This document shows, one piece after another, positions 17,045 through 24,889 of a stretch of 46,191 bases of DNA; within the stretch, counting starts at the first letter, position 1, and the number at the start of each line of letters is the position of its first letter. The translations under genes and the position numbers were made by a program. Where the stretch lies: contig NZ_JAGHRO010000014.1 of the NCBI RefSeq assembly GCF_017743735.1, positions 1-46,191 on the forward strand. Reading direction: 5' to 3'. The DNA comes from Shimia sp. R9_2. GTDB lineage: Bacteria; Pseudomonadota; Alphaproteobacteria; Rhodobacterales; Rhodobacteraceae. Below the pieces are notes generated by a model. It did not search any database, was not told the DNA's origin, and saw nothing but the letters and a program-made list of their open reading frames with translations.

Positions 17045-18064
17045 CTAGGTGCGGATTGGTACCTTGTCCGGGCTGTCCGAGAGGCGTGAACGCCACTCTG
17101 CCGGGGTTTGGCACTCCCACTTCAGGAAGGCTCGATAGAACGATCCCTGGTCCTCGTATCCGAGCAGGTATGCGATCTCGCTGATGTCGAAATCGGGCTC
17201 GTCGAGGTACTCGCAGGCCAGTTGATGTCGCGTGTCTGACAACAGCGACTTAAAGCTGTGACCTTCGCTCCTTAGATGGCGCTGCAAGGAGCGTTCACTG
17301 ATGGCCATGTCACGCGCGATGCTGCGCAGTTCTGGACGACCGGCGGTCAGAGCGCGACGTAGATGCCAACGGACTTGATCGGTTAGTGATGTCGTGTTCT
17401 CGACCTTGTTCAAATCGGCTTCGAGAGCAGCGTCTAACATCTTCAGAAGCTCGCTGTTGTAGCTTGTGAAGGGTAACTCCAAATCTTCTTTGTTGAAGGT
17501 AATTCTGGCGTGCGGAGCGTTCCATGTGATCGCGCAACCGAACCAGGTCTCAAGCCTTTCGCTTAGGCCACGCCTAAGTTCGACGGATTTGGGCGTGATC
17601 CTTTCCCCAGTTCCTGCCCGCACCATGTTCACGAGGAACGTGAACGTCGCATCCGTGAGCGCGTCGGGTTCTAATTGATTGGCATATGTCCAAGCTGTCG
17701 TCACGACGCACCCGTCATCCTCTACGGCCATCCGAAACTCTTCAGGTGCGCATAGCGCCTTGAATCGCGCGAGACGGTGTAAGGCTTCACCAACATTCTT
17801 GGCGTGGAATGCGACAAGAAAGGACGGCGGCAAGGTTGCTTCGTGCATAGTTTCCGTTAGTGCGAGGCCAATATCATCACCTCCCAGAGTTTGGAGGGCC
17901 TCCCACATTGCGAAGAGTTGCTTCGTTGTCATACGCCCTTCTGACGAAAACACGCTTGAGGGCAGTTTTGCATCTCGCAAGAGCGCAGCGCGGCTGATCG
18001 ACAGGCTCTCAATCGCTTTCCAGAAAGTGTCGGGCGTCTTTATTCGGTCGGGCGTCGGCATCAT
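17045..18064 (-). CDS. AraC-family transcriptional regulator
   Basis: The preferred start is MMPTPDRIKTPDTFWKAIES (18064), with CGAGGA just upstream; a GTG at 18103 gives a longer form. The N-terminal part (about 1-220) resembles the arabinose-binding-like domain of OruR/ArgR-type AraC regulators, with SFLVAFHAKNVGEALHRLAR. The C-terminal AraC HTH shows SIARDMAISERSLQRHLRSE and EIAYLLGYEDQGSFYRAF. It likely activates the hydrolase gene immediately downstream. A 10-bp inverted repeat covers its leader. Confidence 0.88.
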   Translation of the reverse strand: MMPTPDRIKTPDTFWKAIESLSISRAALLRDAKLPSSVFSSEGRMTTKQLFAMWEALQTLGGDDIGLALTETMHEATLPPSFLVAFHAKNVGEALHRLARFKALCAPEEFRMAVEDDGCVVTTAWTYANQLEPDALTDATFTFLVNMVRAGTGERITPKSVELRRGLSERLETWFGCAITWNAPHARITFNKEDLELPFTSYNSELLKMLDAALEADLNKVENTTSLTDQVRWHLRRALTAGRPELRSIARDMAISERSLQRHLRSEGHSFKSLLSDTRHQLACEYLDEPDFDISEIAYLLGYEDQGSFYRAFLKWECQTPAEWRSRLSDSPDKVPIRT

Positions 18065-18070
18065 TTTGTC

Positions 18071-18107
18071 CTCGGTGTCGAAGTAGAACATAGCCTCCGA
18101 CACCGAG
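18071..18107 (-). promoter_or_regulatory. 10-bp inverted repeat in the araC-type leader
   Basis: CTCGGTGTCG (18071-18080) and CGACACCGAG (18098-18107) are exact inverted repeats separated by 17 bases. On the mRNA the 3' arm runs into the GAGGAC ribosome-binding site before the ATG at 18064. The hairpin could therefore hide the site, or the repeat could be an operator. Confidence 0.45.
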
Positions 18108-18249
18108 ATAGTTTATAGCACCACCCGCCAAACTCGTCGCATAACGCGCCAAAAAATATGGTTCACAGATTACGAATAAGCGGTCATCTGTCTGTCATGC
18201 TTTGGCTCGAAGGCAGGTGGGCTCACATAGGAACGCAACCGTTTATTTT

Positions 18250-18366
18250 TCAGCCAATTTTGGTGGGTAGTGGTTCCATCATTTGCTGGCTTGACGGGCG
18301 CGCGGCCATCATCTCACGCCAGCGCTGAACACTCTCCAGATCAGGACGAGTCAGCCATGGAATGAC
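18250..18366 (-). pseudogene. Glutathione S-transferase C-terminal fragment
   Basis: The minus strand encodes FVIPWLTRPDLESVQRWREM followed by MAARPSSQQMMEPLPTKIG-stop. The VQRWREMMAARPS pattern is the usual last helix of glutathione S-transferases. Nothing recognisable as GST precedes it; beyond about 18366 the sequence is a TetR tail on the other strand. This is a truncated gene end. Confidence 0.6.
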
Positions 18367-18697
18367 AAAGGACATCGGCGTCATGAACGCATTCATGAAT
18401 GGGTCAAGAGTGCTGATTGGAGAACTGATGCGGAGCCCAGATTTTGCCAGCCGGGTCAACAAGGAGTTCGCATTTATCGATGCGCCGCTCGCGGAGTTTT
18501 TGACAGGCGCCATGGCCTGCGGCCAGTTGAAGAAAAGCGATCCTAACGTCGCGTCTGATCGCCTATTGGCACTCTTCAAGGCGACGATATTTGTTCCTCT
18601 TTTGACGCACGAAACTTCCGTCACCGCGCCTGAAAACTTGCAAAGCGTTGCCAGTGAGAGCGTCGACATTTTCTTGCGGCAGTTTGCGGTTGGCTAG
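18362..18697 (+). pseudogene. TetR-family regulator C-terminal fragment
   Basis: This frame encodes about 111 residues with SRVLIGELMRSPDFASRVNK, AEFLTGAMACGQLKKSDPN and SDRLLALFKATIFVPLL. That is the ligand-binding half of an AcrR/AefR-type TetR regulator. The DNA-binding HTH is absent because the sequence upstream is the GST fragment. The gene was cut at its 5' side and is presumed inactive. Confidence 0.65.
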
Positions 18698-18990
18698 CAT
18701 GCCGTGCTTCTGCCTATGGACGCAAAATGATCAGTCACAAAATCATCTATAACCTTTGCGCCGTAAACTCTTGGAGAGGCCAGATAAGATCGGTCTCACT
18801 CTTGCTCAATCTTCGGCGGAGCGGAAATGGGTATTGGACGCAGCATTCATAACTTTGGGCTCATAGGGGTAGTTTGCTGAAAGCGGTGGAGATGTCTGCT
18901 TAGGGTCGAAAGATGGAGGACAAAGGTAATGCGAGTGAATATAAGCGGCCGGTAAAAATGGTTCGGTATCGTTGGCTGCGTGCTCCCGCA
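18698..18990. other. Intergenic region, no gene
   Basis: Nothing recognisable is encoded between the TetR tail and the conserved part of the recombinase remnant. Confidence 0.3.
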
Positions 18991-19356
18991 ACCATCGATC
19001 AGAACGGCCCGAAGCAAACGCTCCGAGCCCGTTTTTGTTTGGCCTAATGCAATCAAACCAGCCAGCTCCCCAACAAGCTCTATCTCCATGGCATTTGTGT
19101 GAGAGGTAAGCTGGATCTCCTCCAACAAAGACCGGATGATCGTCGTCGCTTCGGCTTTGGTCGCAGGATTGTTCAGCGCCTCCGTCAGATTGGCGACCTT
19201 GCTACGGTAGACCTCGGAGATGTTAGGGTGAAGTAATACAAGTGACAGGTCGACATTGGAGGAAAAAAGGGCACAAAATGCATTTGTACGGTACCAATTT
19301 GCGCTGTTCCATCTCTCAACAACATCTATTCCATCCAGCAAATTCAGACGGACCAA
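18847..19356 (-). pseudogene. Serine-recombinase C-terminal remnant, copy 2
   Basis: The central part reads LHPNISEVYRSKVANLTEAL, NNPATKAEAT, IIRSLLEEIQL and EIELVGELAGLIALG. This matches the end of large serine recombinases and the remnant at 4198-4518, on the opposite strand. The match is longer here and includes the LHP..YRxKV segment. The flanking residues are not conserved, and the catalytic domain is missing. After LIALG, DNA similarity to copy 1 continues through TGGTTGCGGGAGCACGCA. Confidence 0.7.
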
Positions 19357-19523
19357 AGACTCTCATATTCAATCGATTGCCCCGCCGAGGTAAATCACTG
19401 CATGGCCCTTGGTCCTTGTACCAACCGAATGTGAAACACTACGGCGGTAACGAAGTCCAAAGCTGAATAGTGGTAACTTAGAACGCTGACTCTGGTATGA
19501 GTAGCGCAACTTCGTGATATGCC
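19357..19523. other. Intergenic region, no gene
   Basis: No coding sequence or RNA gene is seen. Confidence 0.3.
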
Positions 19524-19697
19524 TCATCCATAGAGCAGTTCAGGTAGCCAAAGCACCAGTTGCGGAATGAAAATGAGCAATAGGAGCGCGCCAATCAGCG
19601 GAACTAAGAAGAGCAGAGTGGCTCCTACACACTGCACAAATAGCACTTTGCAAACGCTAGACAGTACAAAAAACACCATGCCAACAGGTTGCGTCAT
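19524..19697 (-). pseudogene. TRAP transporter large permease (DctM) C-terminal remnant
   Basis: The minus strand from ATG 19697 encodes MTQPVGMVFFVLSSVCKVLF, then a hydrophobic helix LLFLVPLIGALLLLIFIPQL and VLWLPELLYG-stop. TxPVGM and the final helix ending in LWLP are characteristic of the last segments of DctM. The expected preceding GGGIGL is found one frame away, so a one-base deletion lies just before the ATG. The rest of the gene is gone. Confidence 0.65.
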
Positions 19698-19993
19698 AAG
19701 CCGATACCGCCGCCCTGGGGCATTTTAAGCCCTATCTAAACGTGCTGAATTGCGCCTGGTTATTAATGTTCTTTGATGGTTAGGAGGTTGATGTGACTAT
19801 GCCTGTGATCTGATCGGGCGACTTTATAAGCGCAGGATGCGCGCCAATAGCCCCCGCGCGCCGAGATGTGCTGTAGCATACACGCTCATCACTACAGATC
19901 CGTTCCTTGTCACCTCGATTTGGAGACGTTGCAGAAACTTCCGACGAGGAACAAATAGAGGGTGGTGGATTAGGGTAGGCTATCGTCTATTTG
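19698..19993. other. Intergenic region, no gene
   Basis: About 300 bp lie between the DctM remnant and the carboxymuconolactone-decarboxylase-like gene. No feature was identified. Confidence 0.3.
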
Positions 19994-20389
19994 TCAGGCG
20001 TGGGCTTCAGAGGGTAGGAGATTGCGCTCTTCCAGAACTTTTCGCGCAACACGGAAGCACTCCACTCCTTGTGGCACACCGCAATAGATGGCGATCACAT
20101 GGATTGCAGCGCGGATTTCTTCGAATGTGACGCCGTTGTTGATCGCGCCGTTCAGGTGTAGCTCCCATTCGTGCATCTTGCCCAATGCGCCGATCATCGA
20201 CAGATTCATGAGTGATCGTGTGCGGGCGTCAATGGCCTCGTCACCCCAGCCAAACCCCCAGCACCATTCGGTCATTGCCTCTTGGAAGGGACGGGTAAAT
20301 TCATCCGCTGCGGCAAGGTTATTTTCCACATAGTCAGCGCCCAGTGTTGCCTTGCGTTGTTTCAGGCCGGTCTCGAACAGATCGGTCAT
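19994..20389 (-). CDS. Carboxymuconolactone decarboxylase (CMD) family protein
   Basis: This 131-residue protein of the CMD/AhpD-like fold starts MTDLFETGLKQRKATLGADY, with AAAGGATAAG upstream. It shows the family run WGDEAIDARTRSLMNLSMIG, HEWELHLNGAINNGVTFEEI and HVIAIYCGVPQGVECFRVA. It is PcaC-like rather than AhpD-like because it lacks the CxxC pair. PcaC decarboxylates 4-carboxymuconolactone, but many relatives have other or unknown roles. It is third in the minus-strand gntR operon, which diverges from the ring-opening catabolic operon, so a role in the same pathway is likely. Confidence 0.8.
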   Translation of the reverse strand: MTDLFETGLKQRKATLGADYVENNLAAADEFTRPFQEAMTEWCWGFGWGDEAIDARTRSLMNLSMIGALGKMHEWELHLNGAINNGVTFEEIRAAIHVIAIYCGVPQGVECFRVARKVLEERNLLPSEAHA

Positions 20390-20420
20390 GTCTTATCCTT
20401 TCAAAGAGCAAATCTGGAGC

Positions 20421-20714
20421 TCAGTCGAGCCCTTCAATAATTGCGATATCGGCTTCGCAGGCCTCGGCGCGGCTGGCGCGGGCAGCGCGGTATTCAGCGC
20501 TGTCGTAGCATGCTCGGGCGGCATGGATGCTGTCGAATTCTATTACAACGCGACGCTGCCAGTCTCTGCCTTCCAGCGTTTCAGCCTCCCCGCGCGCCAG
20601 AAAGCGCGCGCTGTGGGCGGCAAAGGCAGCGGGGGCCAGCGCCTGATATCCGGCATAGTTTTCCGGGTCGGTCACGGTGACATTTGCAATCCAATAGGCC
20701 TTGGGCATGGTCAA
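20421..20714 (-). CDS. DUF1330 family protein
   Basis: This 97-residue protein, MTMPKAYWIANVTVTDPENY, has the DUF1330 dimeric alpha-beta barrel pattern: YWIANVTVTDPENYAGYQAL, FLARGEAETLEGRDWQRRVV and FDSIHAARACYDSAEYRAAR. The biochemical role of the family is not known. Its ATG overlaps the gntR stop (ATGA). It lies 31 bases upstream of the CMD-family gene. Confidence 0.85.
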   Translation of the reverse strand: MTMPKAYWIANVTVTDPENYAGYQALAPAAFAAHSARFLARGEAETLEGRDWQRRVVIEFDSIHAARACYDSAEYRAARASRAEACEADIAIIEGLD

Positions 20715-21397
20715 GTCTCTTTGTCCTGTTCCGCCAAAAGCCGTTCGGCAATGGCTCGGGTGTCGCTGAGGTGATGGCTGACTGCAGTACAGGCGGCGTC
20801 TGGATTGCCGGACGTGATGGCGTCGCAGATGGCCTGCATATGTTCCGCGCCTGAGCGTTCACGGTCGTTCGAAGACAGAGTCATCATACGAAGTCGGCTG
20901 ATACGGCCATTGAGACGTTGCACGATCTCCCATGCAATATGATGGCCGGCCCCTTCGAAAATCTCGGAATAGAAATCGGCTGAGGCGCGAAATAGCTCGC
21001 CCGGGGTGGCACCGTCGCGTTCCCGTTGCAGCCGGTTCAGCGCCGCCTGCAATCGCTCGGCGCGTTCGGGCGTTATGTTGCGGGCACAGCTTTCGGCGGC
21101 CGAGGTTTCCAGCATTAGGCGGATGTCATAGATTTGTCGCGCGTCGTCCCGGCTCATTGGGGCCACAATCGGGCCGCGACCGGGGAGGATGTCGACCAAT
21201 CCCTCTGCCTCAAGATAGCGGATGGTTTCGCGAATGACGGTACGGCTGACCCCAAGCTGTTCGCATAGCGGGCGTTCGACCAGACGTTCCCCCGGTTTGA
21301 AGTGACCTTCGATAATTGCCTCGCGCATACGCTCTTGCACCATGTCGCGCAGAGTCGCCGGGGGCTGTTCGATCGGGGAAAGTTTCGTTTTGCTCAT
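20711..21397 (-). CDS. GntR-family (FCD) repressor of the catabolic locus
   Basis: This is about 228 residues from MSKTKLSPIEQPPATLRDMV. An upstream frame reaches 21478 but would cover the operator and promoter. The winged HTH is typical: REAIIEGHFKPGERLVERPL, CEQLGVSRTVIRETIRYLEA and EGLVDILPGRG. The C-terminal FCD domain carries the metal/ligand pattern DIRLMLETSAAES, DFYSEIFEGAGH and EHMQAICDAITSGNP. FCD regulators usually bind a pathway acid and release DNA. It diverges from the DUF1185-to-SSADH operon across a short region with a perfect ATGGTATACCAT palindrome. It is cotranscribed with the DUF1330 and CMD genes. Confidence 0.9.
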   Translation of the reverse strand: MSKTKLSPIEQPPATLRDMVQERMREAIIEGHFKPGERLVERPLCEQLGVSRTVIRETIRYLEAEGLVDILPGRGPIVAPMSRDDARQIYDIRLMLETSAAESCARNITPERAERLQAALNRLQRERDGATPGELFRASADFYSEIFEGAGHHIAWEIVQRLNGRISRLRMMTLSSNDRERSGAEHMQAICDAITSGNPDAACTAVSHHLSDTRAIAERLLAEQDKET

Positions 21398-21440
21398 AAT
21401 GGTTTGGTTATCAGGGCAGGGGGGTGGTCGCAAGATATTA

Positions 21441-21467
21441 TTGACTAACAGTCTTATGGTATACCAT
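21441..21467 (+). promoter_or_regulatory. GntR operator ATGGTATACCAT overlapping a sigma-70-like promoter
   Basis: Bases 21456-21467 form the perfect 12-bp palindrome ATGGTATACCAT, the classic shape of FCD-GntR sites (TGGTATACCA core). A TTGACT box at 21441-21446 could be the -35 of the plus-strand operon. The operator then covers the likely -10 region near 21462-21467. Repression by steric block is inferred. Confidence 0.7.
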
Positions 21468-21501
21468 GTTGTGCTCAACGAATCACAACGAAGGTGCTCT
21501 C

Positions 21502-22104
21502 ATGCCTGCTGAAATCCGCAAAACGCTCTTGCATGTCGAAGAAACCCTGATCGAAGGGGGGAAAGCCGCAGAGACCCCGTTGAAGATGATTGCTGCTATT
21601 GCCGTGATTAAAAATCCCTGGGCCGGTCAGGGCTTTGTCGAAGATCTGCGTCCAGAAATTCACGACTGTGCTCCGGGTCTGGGTGAATTGCTTACCAAAA
21701 TGGTACTGGATGCCGCCGGCGGCGGCGACAAGGTCGAAGGTTATGGTAAGTCAGCCATCGTTGGTGTGAATGGCGAAGTCGAGCATGCGTCAGCTTTGAT
21801 CCATACGCTGCGCTTCGGAAATCACTACCGCGAGGCGGTTGGCGCGAAATCTTATCTTGCGTTTACCAACACACGTGGACCAGCGAACGCGCCGCTGCAA
21901 ATCCCGTTGATGGATAAAAATGATGGCGGCAAACGCAGCCATTACCTCACCATCGCGCTGCAGGTGGCTGATGCCCCTGGTCCCGATGAGATCGTTGTGG
22001 CTCTGGGCGCTTCGATTGGCGGGCGCCCACATCACCGTATTGGCGACCGGTATCAGGATCTCAAGGAACTGGGTCATGACGTTGACAATCCTGCCGCCCT
22101 ATAA
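21502..22104 (+). CDS. DUF1185 (amino acid synthesis family) protein
   Basis: This 200-residue protein starts at ATG 21502 (MPAEIRKTLLHVEETLIEGG), with GAAGG upstream. It matches the DUF1185 'amino acid synthesis' family: AAIAVIKNPWAGQGFVEDLR, EGYGKSAIVGVNGEVEHASA, TRGPANAPLQIPLMDKNDGG and ASIGGRPHHRIGDRYQDLKE. The reaction of this family is not established. It is the first gene of the catabolic operon and overlaps the next start by 29 bases. It may handle a ring-derived lactone or lactam intermediate, which is a guess. Confidence 0.82.
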   Translation: MPAEIRKTLLHVEETLIEGGKAAETPLKMIAAIAVIKNPWAGQGFVEDLRPEIHDCAPGLGELLTKMVLDAAGGGDKVEGYGKSAIVGVNGEVEHASALIHTLRFGNHYREAVGAKSYLAFTNTRGPANAPLQIPLMDKNDGGKRSHYLTIALQVADAPGPDEIVVALGASIGGRPHHRIGDRYQDLKELGHDVDNPAAL

Positions 22105-22909
22105 GACCTGCGATCTGCCAGCTGGCACGTTGGCCTGGCGTGAGACCGGATCCGGCACGCCGGTTGTGCTGATCCATGGGGTCGGTATGCAGTCCGCCGC
22201 ATGGGGTCCGCAATTCGCAGCGCTGTCGGCAAACCACCGCGTGATTTCACTGGATATGCCTGGGCATGGTAAATCTTCCGCATTGCCCGAAGGTGCGCAA
22301 CTGCCTGATTTCGTCGAGTGGCTGCGTGGGGCGCTGGATGTTCTGGAATTGGATGATGTAAGCCTTGCAGGTCACTCTATGGGGGCGCTGATTTCTGGTG
22401 GGTTCGCTGCGACCTATCCAGAGCGACTTGAACGGGTGGCTTTGCTGAACGGCGTATATCGTCGCAGCGAGCAGGCCCGCGAAGCTGTCATTGCCCGTGC
22501 CGACGTGATCCGCGCGGGCGGGTTTGATCTGGAAACGCCATTGGCCCGCTGGTTTGGGGATGGCGCTGAAGATCAGGCAGCGCGTGTACATGTCTCAGAC
22601 TGGCTGGGTCAGGTTAATCTGGACGGATATGCCACGGCCTATGGGGCTTTCGCGCGTGGCGACGAAACCTATTCGGATCGCCTTGGCAACATTACCTGTC
22701 CGCTTTTTGCAATCACTGGCGACGGAGACCTGAATTCTTCACCTGCCATGGCAGAGGCAATGGCCAACGCCGCTCAGCTTGGGCGCGCTATTGTCATCAA
22801 AGGCCATCGTCACATGGTCAATTTGACTGCGCCAGACGCTGTCAACGCCGTTTTGCTCGACTGGCTTGCCACAACAGCCGTCGCAACAGCCCAAGGAGAG
22901 ACATCATGA
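22076..22909 (+). CDS. Alpha/beta hydrolase, TgnD-like candidate
   Basis: This 277-residue protein starts MTLTILPPYKTCDLPAGTLA, with AAGGA in the end of the previous gene. It has a standard alpha/beta-hydrolase core: VVLIHGVGMQSAAWGPQF (oxyanion), SLDMPGHGKSS, the nucleophile serine in LAGHSMGALISGG, an acid in ITGDGDLNSSP and the histidine in KGHRHMVNL. It resembles 3-oxoadipate enol-lactonase-like enzymes. In the trigonelline pathway an alpha/beta hydrolase of this size (TgnD) cleaves an N-methylformamido-methylene succinate to succinate semialdehyde, methylamine, formate and CO2. That role is inferred from the neighbours. The stop overlaps the next start as ATGA. Confidence 0.82.
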   Translation: MTLTILPPYKTCDLPAGTLAWRETGSGTPVVLIHGVGMQSAAWGPQFAALSANHRVISLDMPGHGKSSALPEGAQLPDFVEWLRGALDVLELDDVSLAGHSMGALISGGFAATYPERLERVALLNGVYRRSEQAREAVIARADVIRAGGFDLETPLARWFGDGAEDQAARVHVSDWLGQVNLDGYATAYGAFARGDETYSDRLGNITCPLFAITGDGDLNSSPAMAEAMANAAQLGRAIVIKGHRHMVNLTAPDAVNAVLLDWLATTAVATAQGETS

Positions 22910-23823
22910 GCGAGATCGATCCCCGCGCCCTGCGCAACGCGTTTGGCGCTTTCATGACCGGTGTGACGGTTATCACCACCAAAGATGCAGACAGAAATCC
23001 TGTGGGCTTCACCGCGAACTCTTTTACGTCTGTGTCGCTGGACCCGCCGCTGGTGCTGGTTTGCCTGGCCAATTCGTCATCCAACTACACCACGTTTTCT
23101 GAGGCAGAGGGATTTGCAGTCAACATTCTGTCCGAAGGGCAGATCGACGTGTCCAACACTTTCGCCCGTCCTGTAGAAGACCGGTTCGCAGCCGTTGATT
23201 GGCGAGCGGGTCCGCATGGGTCTCCGGTCTTTGACGGCACATCGGCATGGTTTGATTGTTCTATGTTCAAAACCGTGGACGCGGGCGATCACTTGATCCT
23301 GATCGGTAAAGTTGAGGCATTCGAGAACGAGACAGCCCCCGGTCTTGGATATGCCCGCGGTGCTTACGTTACCCCAGCCGCCGAAGTAGAAGCCCTGAGC
23401 AATCAGGCCGATCTGATGGTTTCGGCTCTGATTGAACATGAAGGCAAGGTACTGCTGGTCGACAACGGCGCGGGCCGTCTCACGCTGCCCGAGGTTGCGG
23501 TTCGCAAGGACGGTGCATCTGCTGCCCTGATCCGGTTGATTGATGATCTCGGAATTACCGCCGAACCTGGGTTCATCTACTCTGTTTATGAAGATGCAGC
23601 GCGCGAACATCAGCACATCTCATTCCTCTGTCAAACCGCCGAAGGTACGCCTTCGCGCGGGGTCTTTACCGAGCTGACCGTCTCGACCCTGATGGACATC
23701 GCGGATCCTGCCATGTGCACCATGCTCGAACGGTTCGCCGAAGAGAGCCGCATGGGCAATTTCGGTGTGTATTACGGCAACCAAGTGAGCGGCGAAGTAC
23801 GACCGCTTTCGCAAGGGAGTTAA
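22906..23823 (+). CDS. Flavin reductase with C-terminal Nudix-like domain, TgnA-like candidate
   Basis: This 305-residue protein has residues 1-165 as a flavin_reduct split barrel: AFGAFMTGVTVITTKDADRN, VGFTANSFTSVSLDPPLVLV, FAVNILSEGQ and DHLILIGKVEAFE. It should supply reduced flavin to the luciferase-type monooxygenase encoded 5 bases downstream. Residues about 175-300 are an added domain (SALIEHEGKVLLVDNGAGRL, TLPEVAVRKDGASAALIRLI) that looks like a Nudix fold but lacks the GX5EX7REUXEEXGU box, so it is probably a sensor or binding domain. Such extensions often let an aromatic substrate stimulate NADH oxidation. Confidence 0.85.
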   Translation: MSEIDPRALRNAFGAFMTGVTVITTKDADRNPVGFTANSFTSVSLDPPLVLVCLANSSSNYTTFSEAEGFAVNILSEGQIDVSNTFARPVEDRFAAVDWRAGPHGSPVFDGTSAWFDCSMFKTVDAGDHLILIGKVEAFENETAPGLGYARGAYVTPAAEVEALSNQADLMVSALIEHEGKVLLVDNGAGRLTLPEVAVRKDGASAALIRLIDDLGITAEPGFIYSVYEDAAREHQHISFLCQTAEGTPSRGVFTELTVSTLMDIADPAMCTMLERFAEESRMGNFGVYYGNQVSGEVRPLSQGS

Positions 23824-23828
23824 CCCCA

Positions 23829-24866
23829 ATGAAGTTTTCGCTTTTTGTGCACATGGAGCGCATTTCTCCTGATCAGGATCAGAAGCAGCTGTATGACGAG
23901 TTCATTGAGTTGTGCAAAATCGCCGATCAGGGCGGTATGCATGCTGTCTGGACGGGCGAGCATCACGGTATGAATTTTACCATCGCTCCCAACCCGATGC
24001 TCAATCTGGTAGATGTGGCGCGTCATACGAAAAACGTACGCCTTGGCACCGGCACGGTGATTGCGCCGTTCTGGCATCCGATCCGCTTGGCCGGCGAGGC
24101 GGCGATGACCGACATTATCGTCGATGGTCGCCTGGAGCTGGGTATCGCGCGTGGTGCGTACTCTTTTGAATACGAACGGATGATGCCGGGTATGGACGCC
24201 TGGGAGGCCGGTCAACGCATGCGTGAGCTGGTGCCCGCCGTTCAGGCGCTTTGGAAGGGCGATTACGAACATCAGGGCGAGTTCCACCAATTTCCGAAGA
24301 CCACTTCGGCTCCGCAGCCGTTGCAGCAGGACGGCCCGCCGATCTGGGTTGCCGCGCGTGATCCCAACAGCCATGAGTTCGCTGTGGCCAACGGCTGTAA
24401 CGTGCAGGTGACGCCGCTGTGGAATGGAGATGGAGAGATTGCTGACCTGATGGGCAAGTTCAATGCGGCCTGCGAGAAACATTCGGACCAACCTCGCCCC
24501 AAGATCATGCTTCTGCAGCACACCTATGTGGCCGACAGCGACGAAGATGCCAAACTGGGCGCGGTCGAGCTGAATCGCTTCTACTGCTACTTTGGCGCGT
24601 GGTTTATGAACAAGCGTGACATTACTCAGGGTTTGATCGAGCCACTGAGCGATGCTGAAATCGCCGCACATCCGATCTATTCGCCAGAAGCGATAGAGCG
24701 CGATTTGGTTATCGGCACATCGGACAAGGTCATTGAACGGCTGAAAGGCTATGAAAAGCTGGGCTATGACGAATACTCGTTCTGGATCGACAGCTCGATG
24801 ACCTTTGAGCGCAAGAAGGCGTCGCTTGAACGGTTCATCAACGACGTAATGCCAGCGTTTCGGTAA
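23829..24866 (+). CDS. Luciferase-like flavin-dependent monooxygenase, TgnB-like candidate
   Basis: This 345-residue protein is of the bacterial luciferase (LLM) class and starts MKFSLFVHMERISPDQDQKQ, with AAGGGAG upstream. Family marks are AVWTGEHHGMNFTIAPNPML, VRLGTGTVIAPFWHPIRLAG, DGRLELGIARGAYSFEYERM and WVAARDPNSHEFA. It needs FMNH2 or FADH2 from the preceding flavin reductase. With the downstream aldehyde dehydrogenase and succinate-semialdehyde dehydrogenase, it fits the oxygenase (TgnB) that opens the trigonelline ring. Pyridine-ring monooxygenases with the same partner set are the main alternative. Confidence 0.87.
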   Translation: MKFSLFVHMERISPDQDQKQLYDEFIELCKIADQGGMHAVWTGEHHGMNFTIAPNPMLNLVDVARHTKNVRLGTGTVIAPFWHPIRLAGEAAMTDIIVDGRLELGIARGAYSFEYERMMPGMDAWEAGQRMRELVPAVQALWKGDYEHQGEFHQFPKTTSAPQPLQQDGPPIWVAARDPNSHEFAVANGCNVQVTPLWNGDGEIADLMGKFNAACEKHSDQPRPKIMLLQHTYVADSDEDAKLGAVELNRFYCYFGAWFMNKRDITQGLIEPLSDAEIAAHPIYSPEAIERDLVIGTSDKVIERLKGYEKLGYDEYSFWIDSSMTFERKKASLERFINDVMPAFR

Positions 24867-24889
24867 AGCGCCCTGAAAGGACAAGAAGA

